Part shown: positions 16,632-25,109 of the stretch, in pieces | Layout: each line of letters starts with the position of its first letter | Position numbering within the stretch: the stretch's first letter is position 1 | Source: JABFXC01 sp045804265 | GTDB lineage: Bacteria; Gemmatimonadota; Gemmatimonadetes; Gemmatimonadales; Gemmatimonadaceae | Direction of reading: 5' to 3' | Assembly (NCBI GenBank): GCA_045804265.1 | Contig: JBJMNK010000141.1 | Coordinates: forward strand, 1 to 64,000 | Length of the DNA: 64,000 nucleotides | Made by a program: the position numbers and the translations under genes | The notes under the pieces: generated by a model | Told to the model about the DNA's origin: nothing | Database searches by the model: none | Seen by the model: only the letters and a program-made list of their open reading frames with translations

Positions 16632-17380
16632 CGAATCTTGTTCGCCTGCTTTGTCTCGCACTCGCACTCGCCGCCCGACATGCGCCGCTGCTCGCGCAGG
16701 GCGCCGCGATGCCCGTTCCCTGGGGAGTCGGCGAGCGGCTCGACTACGACGTGAAGTTCGGACCCATGCACGTCGGGAATGGCTCGATGGAAGTCCTCGG
16801 CAACGACAACGTGCGGAACCGCCCGACCTGGCACATCATCTTCCGCGTGAAAGGCGGAACGTTCTTCTACCACGTCGACGACAAGTTCGAGAGCTGGATC
16901 GAGACGACCACCGGCTCGTCGCTCCGCCACAAGCAGGACATGAACGAGGGGCGCCGCGACCGCGAACGTACGTTCGAGATTTTTCCCGAGCGTCCCTCGT
17001 ACATCGAGGACGACAAGCCGGAGAAGCCATCGGTCGACAATCCACTCGATGACGGATCGTTCCTCTACTTCATTCGCACCGTCCCGCTCGAAGTCGGGAA
17101 GACGTACGAGTTCAATCGCTATTTTCGTCCCGACCGCAACCCGGTGAAGATCACCGTGCTGCGCAAGGAGCAGGTCAAGGTGCCAGCGGGAACGTTCGAC
17201 GCGATCGTCATCCGCCCGAGCATCAAGTCGAAGGGGATTTTCTCCGAGAACGGGCAGGCCGAGGTCTGGCTTTCGGATGACGACCGGCACATCATGCTGC
17301 AGATGAAGTCGAAGCTCTCGTTCGGATCCCTCAACCTGTACCTCAAATCGTACCGCCCGTCCCCGACCGCGGCGCAGTAG
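16628..17380 (+). CDS. DUF3108 secreted/periplasmic protein
   Basis: 250 residues. The start at 16628 overlaps the preceding stop and opens a Sec signal peptide (LVRLLCLALALAARHAPLLAQG). Then comes a beta-rich DUF3108 domain: GERLDYDVKFGPMHVGNGSM, FRVKGGTFFYHVDDKFESW, a central LYF-type IRTVPLEVGKTY and VPAGTFDAIVIRP, ending FGSLNLYLKSYR. The fold resembles lipid-binding or lipoprotein-carrier-like beta barrels. Function is unknown, but members are often periplasmic and near envelope genes, which fits the two glycosyltransferases upstream. Upstream frame to 16541 is discarded because it would lack the signal peptide at its N-terminus. Confidence 0.82.
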   Translation: MTNLVRLLCLALALAARHAPLLAQGAAMPVPWGVGERLDYDVKFGPMHVGNGSMEVLGNDNVRNRPTWHIIFRVKGGTFFYHVDDKFESWIETTTGSSLRHKQDMNEGRRDRERTFEIFPERPSYIEDDKPEKPSVDNPLDDGSFLYFIRTVPLEVGKTYEFNRYFRPDRNPVKITVLRKEQVKVPAGTFDAIVIRPSIKSKGIFSENGQAEVWLSDDDRHIMLQMKSKLSFGSLNLYLKSYRPSPTAAQ

Positions 17381-18351
17381 TGCCTGACGGGCCCGATCGC
17401 GGCGAAGCCGACCTCTCCGCGATCCGCACCATCCCGATCGCACGCCGGCCGAACAAGGTTCGCGCCGAGGAGTTCGCCTCCCCACCGGGAAACGACCGCT
17501 CCTTCGGCGCGTTTCTGCGCGCACTGCCTGACGTTCTCGTCGCGCGCGATTTTCTCGCCGTCGTCCGCGCCATCGTCGACGCGCACCATCGTGAGCGTGG
17601 TGTCGTCGTCATGTTCGGTGGCCACGTCGTGAAGACCGGACTCGCTCCGGTGCTCATCGACCTGATGCGCCGTGGCGTGATCACGCACCTCGCGATGAAC
17701 GGGTCGGCCGCGATCCACGACTACGAGATCGCGCGCTTCGGCGGCACCTCCGAGGACGTCGCCGCCGGGCTTCGCGATGGAACGTTCGGCATGGCCGAGG
17801 AGACCGGTCGCGAGCTGAACGAGGCGTTCGTCGCCGGGATGAAGGCCGGCGAGGGGATGGGCGAGTCGGTCGCCCGCGCGCTCGCGGCGTCCGAGACGGT
17901 GCACCCCGAGCTGTCGGTGATCCTCAACGCCTGGCAGCTCGGCGTTCCGGCGACGGTGCATGCAGCGTTAGGCGCCGAGATCATCCACCAGCATCCGGCC
18001 GCCAGCGGTGCGGCGATCGGCGACACGAGTCACCGCGACTTCCGCCGCCTCGCGCACTCGCTCGTTCGCCTCGACGACGGCGGCGTGGTGCTCAACCTCG
18101 GCAGCGCCGTGATCATGCCCGAGGTCTTCCTCAAGGCCCTGACCATCGCCCGCAACCTGAGCGGCGATGGATCGCCTAACGGTTTCGTCAGCTGCGACCT
18201 CGACATGCAGCGCCACTACCGGCCGCGGATGAACGTCGTCCAGCGCCCCACCATGCACGGCGGCAAGGGCTACGAGATCACCGGGCACCACGAGATCATG
18301 GTCCCCCTGCTGGCCTGGGCCGTGGTCGCCGGGATCGAGGAGCGCGAATAG
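17380..18351 (+). CDS. Conserved protein, deoxyhypusine-synthase-like (uncertain)
   Basis: 323 residues from a GTG that shares one base with the preceding stop. Blocks such as VVVMFGGHVVKTGLAPVLID, THLAMNGSAAIHDYEIARFG and GTSEDVAAGLRDGTFGMAEE recall a family of bacterial proteins sometimes annotated as related to deoxyhypusine synthase, and found near sugar/heptose genes. The glycine-rich runs and NGSAAIHDYE suggest a Rossmann-like nucleotide-binding site. No signal peptide. It is coupled to the glycosyltransferase/DUF3108 genes, which points to an envelope or sugar role. The family link is from memory, and the reaction is unknown. Confidence 0.6.
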   Translation: MPDGPDRGEADLSAIRTIPIARRPNKVRAEEFASPPGNDRSFGAFLRALPDVLVARDFLAVVRAIVDAHHRERGVVVMFGGHVVKTGLAPVLIDLMRRGVITHLAMNGSAAIHDYEIARFGGTSEDVAAGLRDGTFGMAEETGRELNEAFVAGMKAGEGMGESVARALAASETVHPELSVILNAWQLGVPATVHAALGAEIIHQHPAASGAAIGDTSHRDFRRLAHSLVRLDDGGVVLNLGSAVIMPEVFLKALTIARNLSGDGSPNGFVSCDLDMQRHYRPRMNVVQRPTMHGGKGYEITGHHEIMVPLLAWAVVAGIEERE

Positions 18352-18371
18352 CGAAAGGCCCCCGCGCGAAT

Positions 18372-18414
18372 GACGAGAGCCTCCCCGCGCGCTGCGCGCG
18401 GGGAGGCTCTCGTC
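18372..18414. terminator. Bidirectional terminator: 43-bp near-perfect palindrome
   Basis: A 21-bp arm (18372-18392) is perfectly repeated in reverse at 18394-18414 around a single T. It lies between the convergent ends of the conserved gene (18351) and the small membrane-protein gene (18450). It is very GC-rich with no following U-run, like the other hairpins that end genes in this window (52209, 57236, 60390). Confidence 0.75.
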
Positions 18415-18449
18415 GGGGGGCTGCCAGCAGAGAGGCTTTCGTTACCGGC

Positions 18450-18659
18450 TCACGGCCTCGACCAGCGCTCCTTCCAGCGGCGCATCGTGTCGGGGCTGAA
18501 GAGCGCGATGATGAAGTAGAGCACCGCGCCGACGATCAGCGCCTTGATCGCGAAACCGATCAGGAAGAACAACAGCCCGACTGCGGTGCCGAGGATCAAC
18601 TTGAACGCGACGACGCCGACCAGGGCTACGACACCGAGCGTCAAGACCGAGCGAAACAT
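18450..18659 (-). CDS. Small two-helix membrane protein
   Basis: 69 residues beginning MFRSVLTLGVVALVGVV. The ATG at 18659 is preferred over one 12 bp upstream because GGGAG lies 4-8 bases ahead of it. Two hydrophobic segments (about 4-20 and 25-55, the latter AIKALIVGAVLYFIIALF) are followed by a basic tail, DTMRRWKERWSRP. No family was recognised. It is divergent from the FAD-oxidase gene and bounded by a strong terminator, so it is an independent transcription unit. Confidence 0.65.
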   Translation of the reverse strand: MFRSVLTLGVVALVGVVAFKLILGTAVGLLFFLIGFAIKALIVGAVLYFIIALFSPDTMRRWKERWSRP

Positions 18660-18682
18660 GGGAGCTCCCATCGTGATGGACG

Positions 18683-19846
18683 TTGCCCTTTACGAAGCAG
18701 CATTTCGGGAAGTTTCGCCAGAGGGAGCGCGCCACGGAGCGAAAGCCGATCGCTGACGTCATCGTCATCGGGGGCGGGCTCGCTGGCCTGACGTCGGCGC
18801 TCGCCTGCGCCCGTCGCGGACTCGCGGTCACGATGGTGAGCGGCACGCGCAGCGGTGCCGCGTCGCTGGCCTCGGCGGGCGTACTCGGCCCGTCGATCGG
18901 CCGCGGGCCAAAGGGCGGGCGAGTCGGGCGGTTCATGTTCGCCGCGCGCGACCGCTATCCTCGTTATCTCGACGAGCTTCACGAGCTGGCAGGCATCCGC
19001 GTACCCTCGACGACCGGCGCCCTCGAGCTGGCGTTCAACGAGACCCACCTCGCCGAGCTGCGCGCTCGCGCCGCGTCGCTGCCGGAAACGAGAGTACTCG
19101 GCGCGGACGAAGTGGCGCGCGCTGAACCGGCGATCGTGTCGGTCGCCGGGGCCCTGCACCATCCCCGTGACGGGGCTGTCGACGTCGCCGTGCTCCTCGA
19201 CGCCCTCGCCGCCGCAATTCGGGCGACAGCGCGCATTACGGTCGTGAACGCGGACGTCCAGGCGCTTGCCAACGCGTCGTCGCTCCTGCCTAACGCCATG
19301 ATCACCGGCTCGACGACGCTCGCTGCACCGGCCGTCGTGATCGCCGCCGGAGCCTGGACAGCTGGCATCGCCGGACTCCCCCGCGCCCTGCCGATCGTCC
19401 CGATCAAGGGCGAGGTCGCGCTGCTGTCCGGCACGAGTGCTGTTCGTCAGGTGACGTTCGGTGCCGGCGGATATCTCGTCCCGCGCGGAGATGAGCTCCT
19501 CGTCGGCGCAACCTCGGAGGACGTGGGCTTCGATGCGATCCCCAGCGCCACGGGCGCGGCGGCGCTCGAAACCGTCGCCGGTGCGGTGCTTCGTGGCTTG
19601 CGGGGTGCGCAGCCGTTTACCAGCCAACGCGCCGGGTTGCGCCCGATGACACCCGACGGGTATCCGATCCTCGGCCGCGACCCCGACGCGCCGGCGCTGA
19701 TCTACGCCTGCGGCTACTCACGCAACGGGGTGCTCGTCTCGCCGCTCGCCGCCGATTGCGTCGCCGCGCTCGCGGCCGGCGAGGACGCCCCGTTCGATCT
19801 CTCGGCGTTTTCAGTCGCGAGATTCGGGAGCGAGAATCGCGGGTAG
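18683..19846 (+). CDS. FAD-dependent amino-acid oxidase, ThiO/DadA-like
   Basis: 387 residues. The Rossmann dinucleotide-binding motif VIVIGGGLAGLTSALACARRG begins about residue 26. Blocks typical of the DAO superfamily follow: RVLGADEVARAEPAI, VIAAGAWT, VPIKGEVALL, and the C-terminal RPMTPDGYPILGRDP and YACGYSRNGVLVSPLAA, which contact FAD. This pattern is that of glycine oxidase (ThiO), which makes the iminoglycine used for the thiazole of thiamine, or of D-amino-acid dehydrogenases. No other thi gene is in the window. The only in-frame start before the Rossmann motif is TTG at 18683, which overlaps no neighbour but lacks a clear ribosome-binding site. Confidence 0.8.
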   Translation: MPFTKQHFGKFRQRERATERKPIADVIVIGGGLAGLTSALACARRGLAVTMVSGTRSGAASLASAGVLGPSIGRGPKGGRVGRFMFAARDRYPRYLDELHELAGIRVPSTTGALELAFNETHLAELRARAASLPETRVLGADEVARAEPAIVSVAGALHHPRDGAVDVAVLLDALAAAIRATARITVVNADVQALANASSLLPNAMITGSTTLAAPAVVIAAGAWTAGIAGLPRALPIVPIKGEVALLSGTSAVRQVTFGAGGYLVPRGDELLVGATSEDVGFDAIPSATGAAALETVAGAVLRGLRGAQPFTSQRAGLRPMTPDGYPILGRDPDAPALIYACGYSRNGVLVSPLAADCVAALAAGEDAPFDLSAFSVARFGSENRG

Positions 19847-19866
19847 CCCCTCCCGGCACCGCTGTC

Positions 19867-19872
19867 TAGATT
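19867..19872 (+). promoter_or_regulatory. Possible -10 box for lipA
   Basis: CTGTCTAGATT at 19862-19872 contains a TAGATT hexamer; the lpdA promoter has the closely similar CTGTCTAGCTT. No convincing -35 hexamer lies 16-18 bp upstream. If used, transcription would start near 19879, downstream of the TTG at 19874, which supports the later ATG for lipA. Confidence 0.35.
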
Positions 19873-19954
19873 ATTGGGTTCCAACCGTTTGCATCCTGCG
19901 TCCGCCGCGGAATCGCGCGCGCCGACGCGCTCGACGATCCGTACTCCCCGCCAG

Positions 19955-20863
19955 ATGGGCGAGATGTTCTACCAGATCATGGGCCGCCACCGCGCCGAGC
20001 CGCTTCCCGAGCGGAAGCCGTCGTGGCTGAAGGTAAAATCTCCTGGCGGCGAGACGTACTCGCGGCTCAAGGGACTCATGCGCGAGCTCGATCTCCACAC
20101 GGTGTGCGAGGAAGCACATTGCCCGAATCTCGGCGAGTGCTGGAATCACGGCACCGCCACCTTCATGATCCTCGGCGACGTCTGCACGAGAAACTGCGCG
20201 TACTGCGCCGTCGCCCACGGGCGCCCGCCGAAGTACGACATCGCCGAGCCGTCGCGCGTCGCGACCGCGATCGCGGAGCTCGGACTTCGCCACGCGGTGA
20301 TCACGTCAGTTGATCGCGACGACCTTCCCGATTTCGGCGCGTACATCTTCGCCGAGACGATCCGCCAGATCCACGAGCGGCTTCCGGGCTGCTCGGTTGA
20401 AGTGCTCGTCCCCGATTTCCAGGGGAACGAGGATTCGATCCGCGCCGTTCTCGACGCGCGGCCGGAGATCTACAACCACAACACCGAGACGGTACCGCGG
20501 CTCTACCGCAAGGCGCGGCCGGGTGGGCGCTACGAGCGCGTGCTGAACATCTTCCGCACCGCGAAGGCGTACGCGCCGGACATCCCGACCAAGACGGGTA
20601 TTATCCTCGGAATGGGCGAGACGGTGCCCGAGGTGCTCGCGACGATGCGCGACCTGCGCTCGGTCGACGTCGACATTCTCACGCTCGGGCAGTACCTGCG
20701 CCCGTCGGACGCGCACATCGCGCTCGACCGCTACTACACGCCTGACGAGTTCCGCTCGCTGTACGAGGCGGGGATGGAGATGGGGTTCCGCCACGTCGAG
20801 AGCGGTCCGCTGGTTCGCTCGAGCTATCATGCATGGGAGCAGGTGCAGGCCGCCGGCGTCTGA
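19955..20863 (+). CDS. lipA: Lipoyl synthase (radical SAM)
   Basis: Inserts two sulfur atoms into protein-bound octanoyl groups to form lipoyl cofactor. With the ATG at 19955 the protein has 302 residues; the frame is open to a TTG at 19874, but that lies too close to the candidate -10 box. Auxiliary [4Fe-4S] cluster cysteines are C51, C56 and C62 (CEEAHCPNLGEC), radical-SAM cluster cysteines C77, C81 and C84 (CTRNCAYC), and the C-terminal RSSY motif (VRSSYHA) is present. It is directly upstream of pdhABC whose E2 lipoyl domain it would serve, and LipB and a LipM-like enzyme in the window supply its octanoylated substrate. Confidence 0.97.
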   Translation: MGEMFYQIMGRHRAEPLPERKPSWLKVKSPGGETYSRLKGLMRELDLHTVCEEAHCPNLGECWNHGTATFMILGDVCTRNCAYCAVAHGRPPKYDIAEPSRVATAIAELGLRHAVITSVDRDDLPDFGAYIFAETIRQIHERLPGCSVEVLVPDFQGNEDSIRAVLDARPEIYNHNTETVPRLYRKARPGGRYERVLNIFRTAKAYAPDIPTKTGIILGMGETVPEVLATMRDLRSVDVDILTLGQYLRPSDAHIALDRYYTPDEFRSLYEAGMEMGFRHVESGPLVRSSYHAWEQVQAAGV

Positions 20864-20897
20864 CGCGACCGCACCGATCTCAATACTTCACGAGACC

Positions 20898-22010
20898 ATG
20901 GCTACCAAGAAGAAATCCGATGACGGTGCGACCGCCGCGGTCGCGCCCTCCCGCAAGGCGGCCGCCGGCAACGGCGCGGCCGCGAAGGGTGACGCGAAGG
21001 GTGACGCGATCCGCGGCGACGCCCAGCTCCGCAAGGAGCTGCTTCGCTCGATGCTCTTCCAGCGCCGGTTCGAGGAGCGGTGCGCCGAGGCCTACGCGTT
21101 AGGCAAGATCGGCGGCTTCTGCCACCTCTACATCGGGCAGGAGGCAGTCAGCACCGGCACGCTCTCGATCCTGCGCCCCGATGACTATGTCATCACCACC
21201 TACCGCGACCACGGCCAGGCGCTGGCGCGCGGAATCTCGGCGCGCTCGATCATGGCCGAGCTGTTCGGCCGGCAGGACGGCATCTCGGGTGGCAAGGGCG
21301 GCTCGATGCACCTGTTCTCGAAGGAGCACAACTTCCTTGGTGGTCACGGGATCGTCGGTGGCCACGTCCCGATCGCAACCGGCGTCGGCTTCGCGATCAA
21401 GTATCGCGGCGGTGACCAGGTCATCATCTGCTTCATGGGTGAGTCGGTGGTCAACACCGGCGCCTTCCACGAAGCGCTGAACATGGCCGGGCTCTGGAAG
21501 CTGCCCGTCGTCTACATCATCGAGAACAACCGTTATGGCATGGGCACCTCGCTCGAGCGCGCGTCGGCGATCCACGACATCTACGAGCGCGGTGCGGCGT
21601 ACAACATGCCCCGCGCGCAGTGCGACGGGCAGGACGTGTTCGAGGTGCGGAAAGCGGTGACCGAAGCGGTCGAGCGCGCGCGGACCGAGAAGGTCCCGAC
21701 GCTGCTCGAGATCCGCACCTATCGCTTCATGGGGCACTCGATGTCGGACGCGGTGAGCGGTACCTATCGCACGAAGGCCGAGCTCGAGGAGCACATGCGC
21801 CGCGATCCGATCGTGCTGCTCCGCAGCTCGATGCAGGAAGCCGGCGAGATCGACGACGCGTGGGTCGCGAAGCTCGACGAGGAGCTGAAGAAGGAAGTGC
21901 AGGACGCGTGGGACTTCGCCGACCAGAGCCCCGAGCCGCCGCTCGAGGCGCTCTATCGTGACGTGCTCGTCGACACGACCAGCGACGATCACGCGACCGC
22001 GAGCGCCTGA
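20898..22010 (+). CDS. pdhA: Pyruvate dehydrogenase E1 component, alpha subunit
   Basis: Thiamine-diphosphate-dependent E1-alpha of the pyruvate (or branched 2-oxo acid) dehydrogenase complex, 370 residues. The ATG at 20898 opens a lysine/alanine-rich, probably disordered 40-residue extension before the fold (QLRKELLRSMLFQRRFEERC). Motifs: YIGQEAVSTG, YRDHGQALARG, GKGGSMHLFSKE and FHEALNMAGLWKLPVVYIIENN. The Mg/ThDP motif reads GES rather than the usual GDG, a variant that may be a subfamily feature. An in-frame upstream start at 20829 overlaps lipA and is discarded. Followed 18 bp later by pdhB. Confidence 0.93.
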   Translation: MATKKKSDDGATAAVAPSRKAAAGNGAAAKGDAKGDAIRGDAQLRKELLRSMLFQRRFEERCAEAYALGKIGGFCHLYIGQEAVSTGTLSILRPDDYVITTYRDHGQALARGISARSIMAELFGRQDGISGGKGGSMHLFSKEHNFLGGHGIVGGHVPIATGVGFAIKYRGGDQVIICFMGESVVNTGAFHEALNMAGLWKLPVVYIIENNRYGMGTSLERASAIHDIYERGAAYNMPRAQCDGQDVFEVRKAVTEAVERARTEKVPTLLEIRTYRFMGHSMSDAVSGTYRTKAELEEHMRRDPIVLLRSSMQEAGEIDDAWVAKLDEELKKEVQDAWDFADQSPEPPLEALYRDVLVDTTSDDHATASA

Positions 22011-22028
22011 CCGGGAGAACGAGACAAG

Positions 22029-23009
22029 ATGCCAGTGATGACATACCGCGATGCGCTCAACATGGCGCTGCGCGAGGAGATGAAGCGCGACGACCGTGTC
22101 TTCCTCATGGGTGAGGAAGTCGCCGTCTATCAGGGCGCATACAAGGTCTCGAAGGGCCTCCTTCAGGAGTTCGGCGAGATGCGCGTCGTCGACACGCCGA
22201 TCACCGAGCTCGGCTTCGCCGGTGTCGGCGTCGGCGCGGCGATGGTCGGCCTGCGCCCGGTGATCGAGTTCATGACCTGGAACTTCGCGCTGCTCGCGAT
22301 CGACCAAGTCGTCAACGTCGCGGCCAAGTCGCTGTACATGTCGGGCGGACAGTTCGGGATGCCCATGGTGTTCCGCGGTCCCAACGGCGCGGCGCTGCAG
22401 CTCGCGGCGCAGCACTCGCAGGCATGGGAGTCGTGGCTCGCCCACATTCCGGGACTCAAGGTCGTCGCGCCAGGCACGCCCTACGACGCGAAGGGGCTGC
22501 TCAAGGCCGCCATCCGCGACGACAATCCGGTGGTGTTCCTCGAGGGCGAGATGCTCTACAATACCAAGGGCGAAGTCTCCGAGGACGACTACGTAATCCC
22601 GTTAGGCAAGGCCGAGGTGAAGCGGCAGGGAGATCACTGCTCGATCATCACCCATGGGAAGATGATCCTCGTCGCGATGCAGGCCGCCGATGCGCTGGCG
22701 AAGGAAGGGATCGAGTGCGACGTTGTCGACCTGCGCACGATCCGCCCGATGGACATCGAGGCGATCACCGCCAGCGTCCAGAAGACCAATCGGGCCGTCG
22801 TCGTCGAGGAGGGATGGGAGCTGTGCGGCGTCGGCGCGCAGGTGGTGGACTACATCCAGCGCGAGTGCTTCGACGACCTCGATGCGCCGGTCGTCCGCGT
22901 CCACCAGGAAGACGTGCCGATGCCGTACGCGAAGAATCTCGAGAAGGCCGCGAAGCCCGACCTCGCCAAGACGGTCGCCGCGGTGAAGAAAGTCCTGTAC
23001 ATCGCCTGA
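22029..23009 (+). CDS. pdhB: Pyruvate dehydrogenase E1 component, beta subunit
   Basis: Transketolase-like beta subunit, 326 residues. MTYRDALNMALREEMKRD, FLMGEEVAVYQGAYKVSKGL, DTPITELGFAGVGVGAAMVG, EFMTWNFALLAIDQVVN and the C-terminal LRTIRPMDIEAI are characteristic of bacterial PdhB. It forms an alpha2beta2 E1 with the preceding gene product and binds the E2 subunit-binding domain. A GGGAGAACGAGACAAG leader gives a plausible ribosome-binding site. About 30 bp separate it from pdhC. Confidence 0.95.
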   Translation: MPVMTYRDALNMALREEMKRDDRVFLMGEEVAVYQGAYKVSKGLLQEFGEMRVVDTPITELGFAGVGVGAAMVGLRPVIEFMTWNFALLAIDQVVNVAAKSLYMSGGQFGMPMVFRGPNGAALQLAAQHSQAWESWLAHIPGLKVVAPGTPYDAKGLLKAAIRDDNPVVFLEGEMLYNTKGEVSEDDYVIPLGKAEVKRQGDHCSIITHGKMILVAMQAADALAKEGIECDVVDLRTIRPMDIEAITASVQKTNRAVVVEEGWELCGVGAQVVDYIQRECFDDLDAPVVRVHQEDVPMPYAKNLEKAAKPDLAKTVAAVKKVLYIA

Positions 23010-23040
23010 GTTTCTCTTCGACCACCGACGAGCACCGAGA

Positions 23041-24411
23041 ATGGCCACCAAAGTCGTGATGGAAGCGCTCTCCCCGACCATGGAGGAAGGGCGGCTGGTC
23101 AAATGGCTGAAGAAGGAGGGCGACGCCGTGAAAAGCGGCGAGCCACTCGCTGAGGTCGAGACCGACAAGGCGGTGATGGAGCTGGTCGCGCGCGCCGACG
23201 GCGTGCTGCGCAAGCAGGTTCTCGCCGAGGGAACGCCCGCTCCCGTCGGGCAGCTCGTCGGTGTGATCGCCGGCGCTGACGAGAACATCGACGCCCTTGT
23301 CGCCAGTGCGGGCGGTGGCGGAGCAGCCGGCGGCACCGCGACAGGCGCCGCTGCAGCGAAGCCCGCCGAGCAGGTCGTGGGCAAGGCGCAGGAGACTGCA
23401 GGTGCGTCGAGCGTGCCGCGCGGCAGCGGCCAGTCGCAGGGCGAAGCGTCGATGCCGCCGCAGCAGAAATCGGCTGGCGCGCCGCCGCAGTCCCCGGCGC
23501 CCGGCGCGCAGCAGCCCGCGCCTAACGCTGCGCAGGGCAACGGCGGGCGGATCCGCTCGTCGCCGCTCGCCCGCCGCCTCGCATCGGAGCGCGGTGTCGA
23601 CCTCGGCGCGATGCAGGGATCCGGCCCGGGCGGCCGGATCGTCAAGCGCGACATCGAGGGCGCTGCCGCCAGCGCCGGCGGACAGGCCGCCGCGCGCGCC
23701 GCGACGCCGATTCGTCCGCGCAGCGACGCCGACTTCGACGATCAGCCGCTGACGCAGATCCGGAAGACCATCGCCCGCCGCCTCTCGGAATCCATCGGAC
23801 CGATTCCGACCTTCTATCTCACCGCCGAGATCGACCTCTCGCGCGCGAGCGAGCTGCGCGACGCGATGCTCGCGACCGGCGAGGAGTTCAAGGTCTCGTT
23901 CAACGACATCGTGCTCAAGGCAGTCGCCACCGCGCTCGCCCAGCACCCCGAAGTCAACGCGCACTGGCTCGGCGACAAGATCCGCTACCACAATCGCGTC
24001 CACCTTGGCATGGCCGTCGCCACCGATGATGGACTCATCGTCCCGGTGATCTTCGACGCCGACCAGAAGCGCATGAGCGAGATCAGCGCCGAAGCGAAGA
24101 TGCTGGCGAAAAAGGCGCGCGAGCGGAAGCTCAAGCCCGAGGAGTACACCGGCTCGACGTTCTCCGTCTCCAACCTCGGCATGTTCGGCATCGATCAATT
24201 CACCGCGATCATCAATCCGCCGGAGGTCGCGATCCTCGCGATCGGCGCGGTGGAAGAGAAGCCGGTCGTCGTCGGCGAAGAGATCGAAGTGCAGAAGCGG
24301 CTCCGCATCACCATGAGCTGCGACCATCGCGTAGTGGATGGCGCAGTCGGGGCGAAGTTCCTGCAGACGCTCAGGAGGATGCTGGAGAATCCGTTGATGC
24401 TCGTGTTCTGA
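23041..24411 (+). CDS. pdhC: Pyruvate dehydrogenase E2 component (dihydrolipoamide acetyltransferase)
   Basis: 456 residues in the standard E2 order. One N-terminal lipoyl domain (1-78) with the modifiable lysine K43 in VETDKAVMEL is followed by a long Ala/Pro/Gly/Gln-rich flexible linker (about 85-170). Next is a peripheral subunit-binding domain (SSPLARRLASERGVDL to GGRIVKRDI), a second linker, and the catalytic acyltransferase domain ending SCDHRVVDGAVG, with catalytic H429 and D433. It is the core of the complex and the lipoylation target of LipA/LipB. A strong intrinsic terminator follows at once. Confidence 0.96.
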   Translation: MATKVVMEALSPTMEEGRLVKWLKKEGDAVKSGEPLAEVETDKAVMELVARADGVLRKQVLAEGTPAPVGQLVGVIAGADENIDALVASAGGGGAAGGTATGAAAAKPAEQVVGKAQETAGASSVPRGSGQSQGEASMPPQQKSAGAPPQSPAPGAQQPAPNAAQGNGGRIRSSPLARRLASERGVDLGAMQGSGPGGRIVKRDIEGAAASAGGQAAARAATPIRPRSDADFDDQPLTQIRKTIARRLSESIGPIPTFYLTAEIDLSRASELRDAMLATGEEFKVSFNDIVLKAVATALAQHPEVNAHWLGDKIRYHNRVHLGMAVATDDGLIVPVIFDADQKRMSEISAEAKMLAKKARERKLKPEEYTGSTFSVSNLGMFGIDQFTAIINPPEVAILAIGAVEEKPVVVGEEIEVQKRLRITMSCDHRVVDGAVGAKFLQTLRRMLENPLMLVF

Positions 24412-24434
24412 CCGTTCTGGATGGCGGTGAGGAG

Positions 24435-24469
24435 AGACCGGACGTTCCTTGTCCGGTCTTTTTCTTTTT
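24435..24469 (+). terminator. Rho-independent terminator after pdhC
   Basis: AGACCGGAC (24435-24443), loop GTTCCTT, GTCCGGTCT (24451-24459), then a T-rich run to 24469. A perfect 9-bp stem with a U tract 24 bp past the pdhC stop; it separates pdhC from the inverted-repeat element and lpdA. Confidence 0.93.
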
Positions 24470-24477
24470 CGCTTGTC

Positions 24478-24575
24478 GAGGAGTGAGGCCGTGCAGGCGT
24501 GGTTCAACACGGCGATGAGAGATGAGAGAGACTCCGAGTGAGAGATGAGAGATTAGGGACGAAACGACGATTGGG
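24478..24575 (+). repeat. Left inverted-repeat arm of the four-helix-bundle element
   Basis: 98-bp arm that pairs with 25110-25207. Begins GAGGAGTGAGGCCGTGCAGG and ends ACGACGATTGGG. It would also form the 3' end of any transcript of the enclosed minus-strand gene, whose stop is at 24596, just inside the arm. Confidence 0.8.
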
Positions 24576-24595
24576 TAACCGGCACAGGTATCTGA

Positions 24596-25027
24596 TCAGT
24601 GTTCGCGGTCGCGATCCATCCAGTCAGCCGGTTTATCGCGCTCACGGCGTATCATCGTCAATAGCAGCCGCGTGAGGCTGAGCAGGTTGGCCATCCGGAG
24701 TTCCATCGCCTCGACGCCGATCGCGTGTCGAACGGTGGCATACCACGCTCTCGTTTCGCCCACGGAGCCGAGGGCGTACTCGTAATACCTCACGCGATCT
24801 TTCGCTGATCGGCGGCCATACCCTTCCGCGATTTGCGCCGCGACCGACGCCGCCGCTCGCATCAGCTGTCCCGCGACTGCAGCGCCTCTCGGATCTCGGA
24901 TGAGCACCGTCGTGTCCGCCCACGCCGCGTCGCCCGCGAAGAGCCCGAGCCGGTACGCCTCGACCTTCCAGGTCGGATCGCTCCTCACCGACTTCGAGGC
25001 CGTCGTTTTCCATTCGTCGTAGGTCAT
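24596..25027 (-). CDS. Four-helix-bundle protein (S23 / 23S rRNA-intervening-sequence type)
   Basis: 143 residues, ATG at 25027. The signature is the helix QLMRAAASVAAQIAEGYGR followed by YYEYALGSVGETRAW, which matches the conserved RRAA.S...NIAEG.GR and ...GSL.E.... motifs of this small all-helical family (related also to Avd of diversity-generating retroelements). Members form pentameric bundles that bind nucleic acid. The usual length is about 115-125, so the N-terminus here is slightly long. No reverse transcriptase or variable-repeat gene is near, so a retroelement role is not supported. Two overlapping frames on either strand are shadows. It lies within long inverted repeats between pdhC and lpdA. 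Confidence 0.85.
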   Translation of the reverse strand: MTYDEWKTTASKSVRSDPTWKVEAYRLGLFAGDAAWADTTVLIRDPRGAAVAGQLMRAAASVAAQIAEGYGRRSAKDRVRYYEYALGSVGETRAWYATVRHAIGVEAMELRMANLLSLTRLLLTMIRRERDKPADWMDRDREH

Positions 25028-25109
25028 TTCCGAAGCTGGCAGTGCTCTCGACGTCGACCGTCATCGGGCTGTCCCATGCCGCACCGAAACCTGCTCGGTG
25101 TGCCGTGAG

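Noticed and set aside
22765..24510. Minus-strand open frame of 581 codons
   Set aside because: Antisense to pdhB/pdhC with histidine/arginine-rich translation; the pdh genes on the other strand are unambiguous.
24596..25027. Avd component of a diversity-generating retroelement
   Set aside because: The fold family is related, but there is no reverse transcriptase, template repeat or variable-repeat gene nearby.
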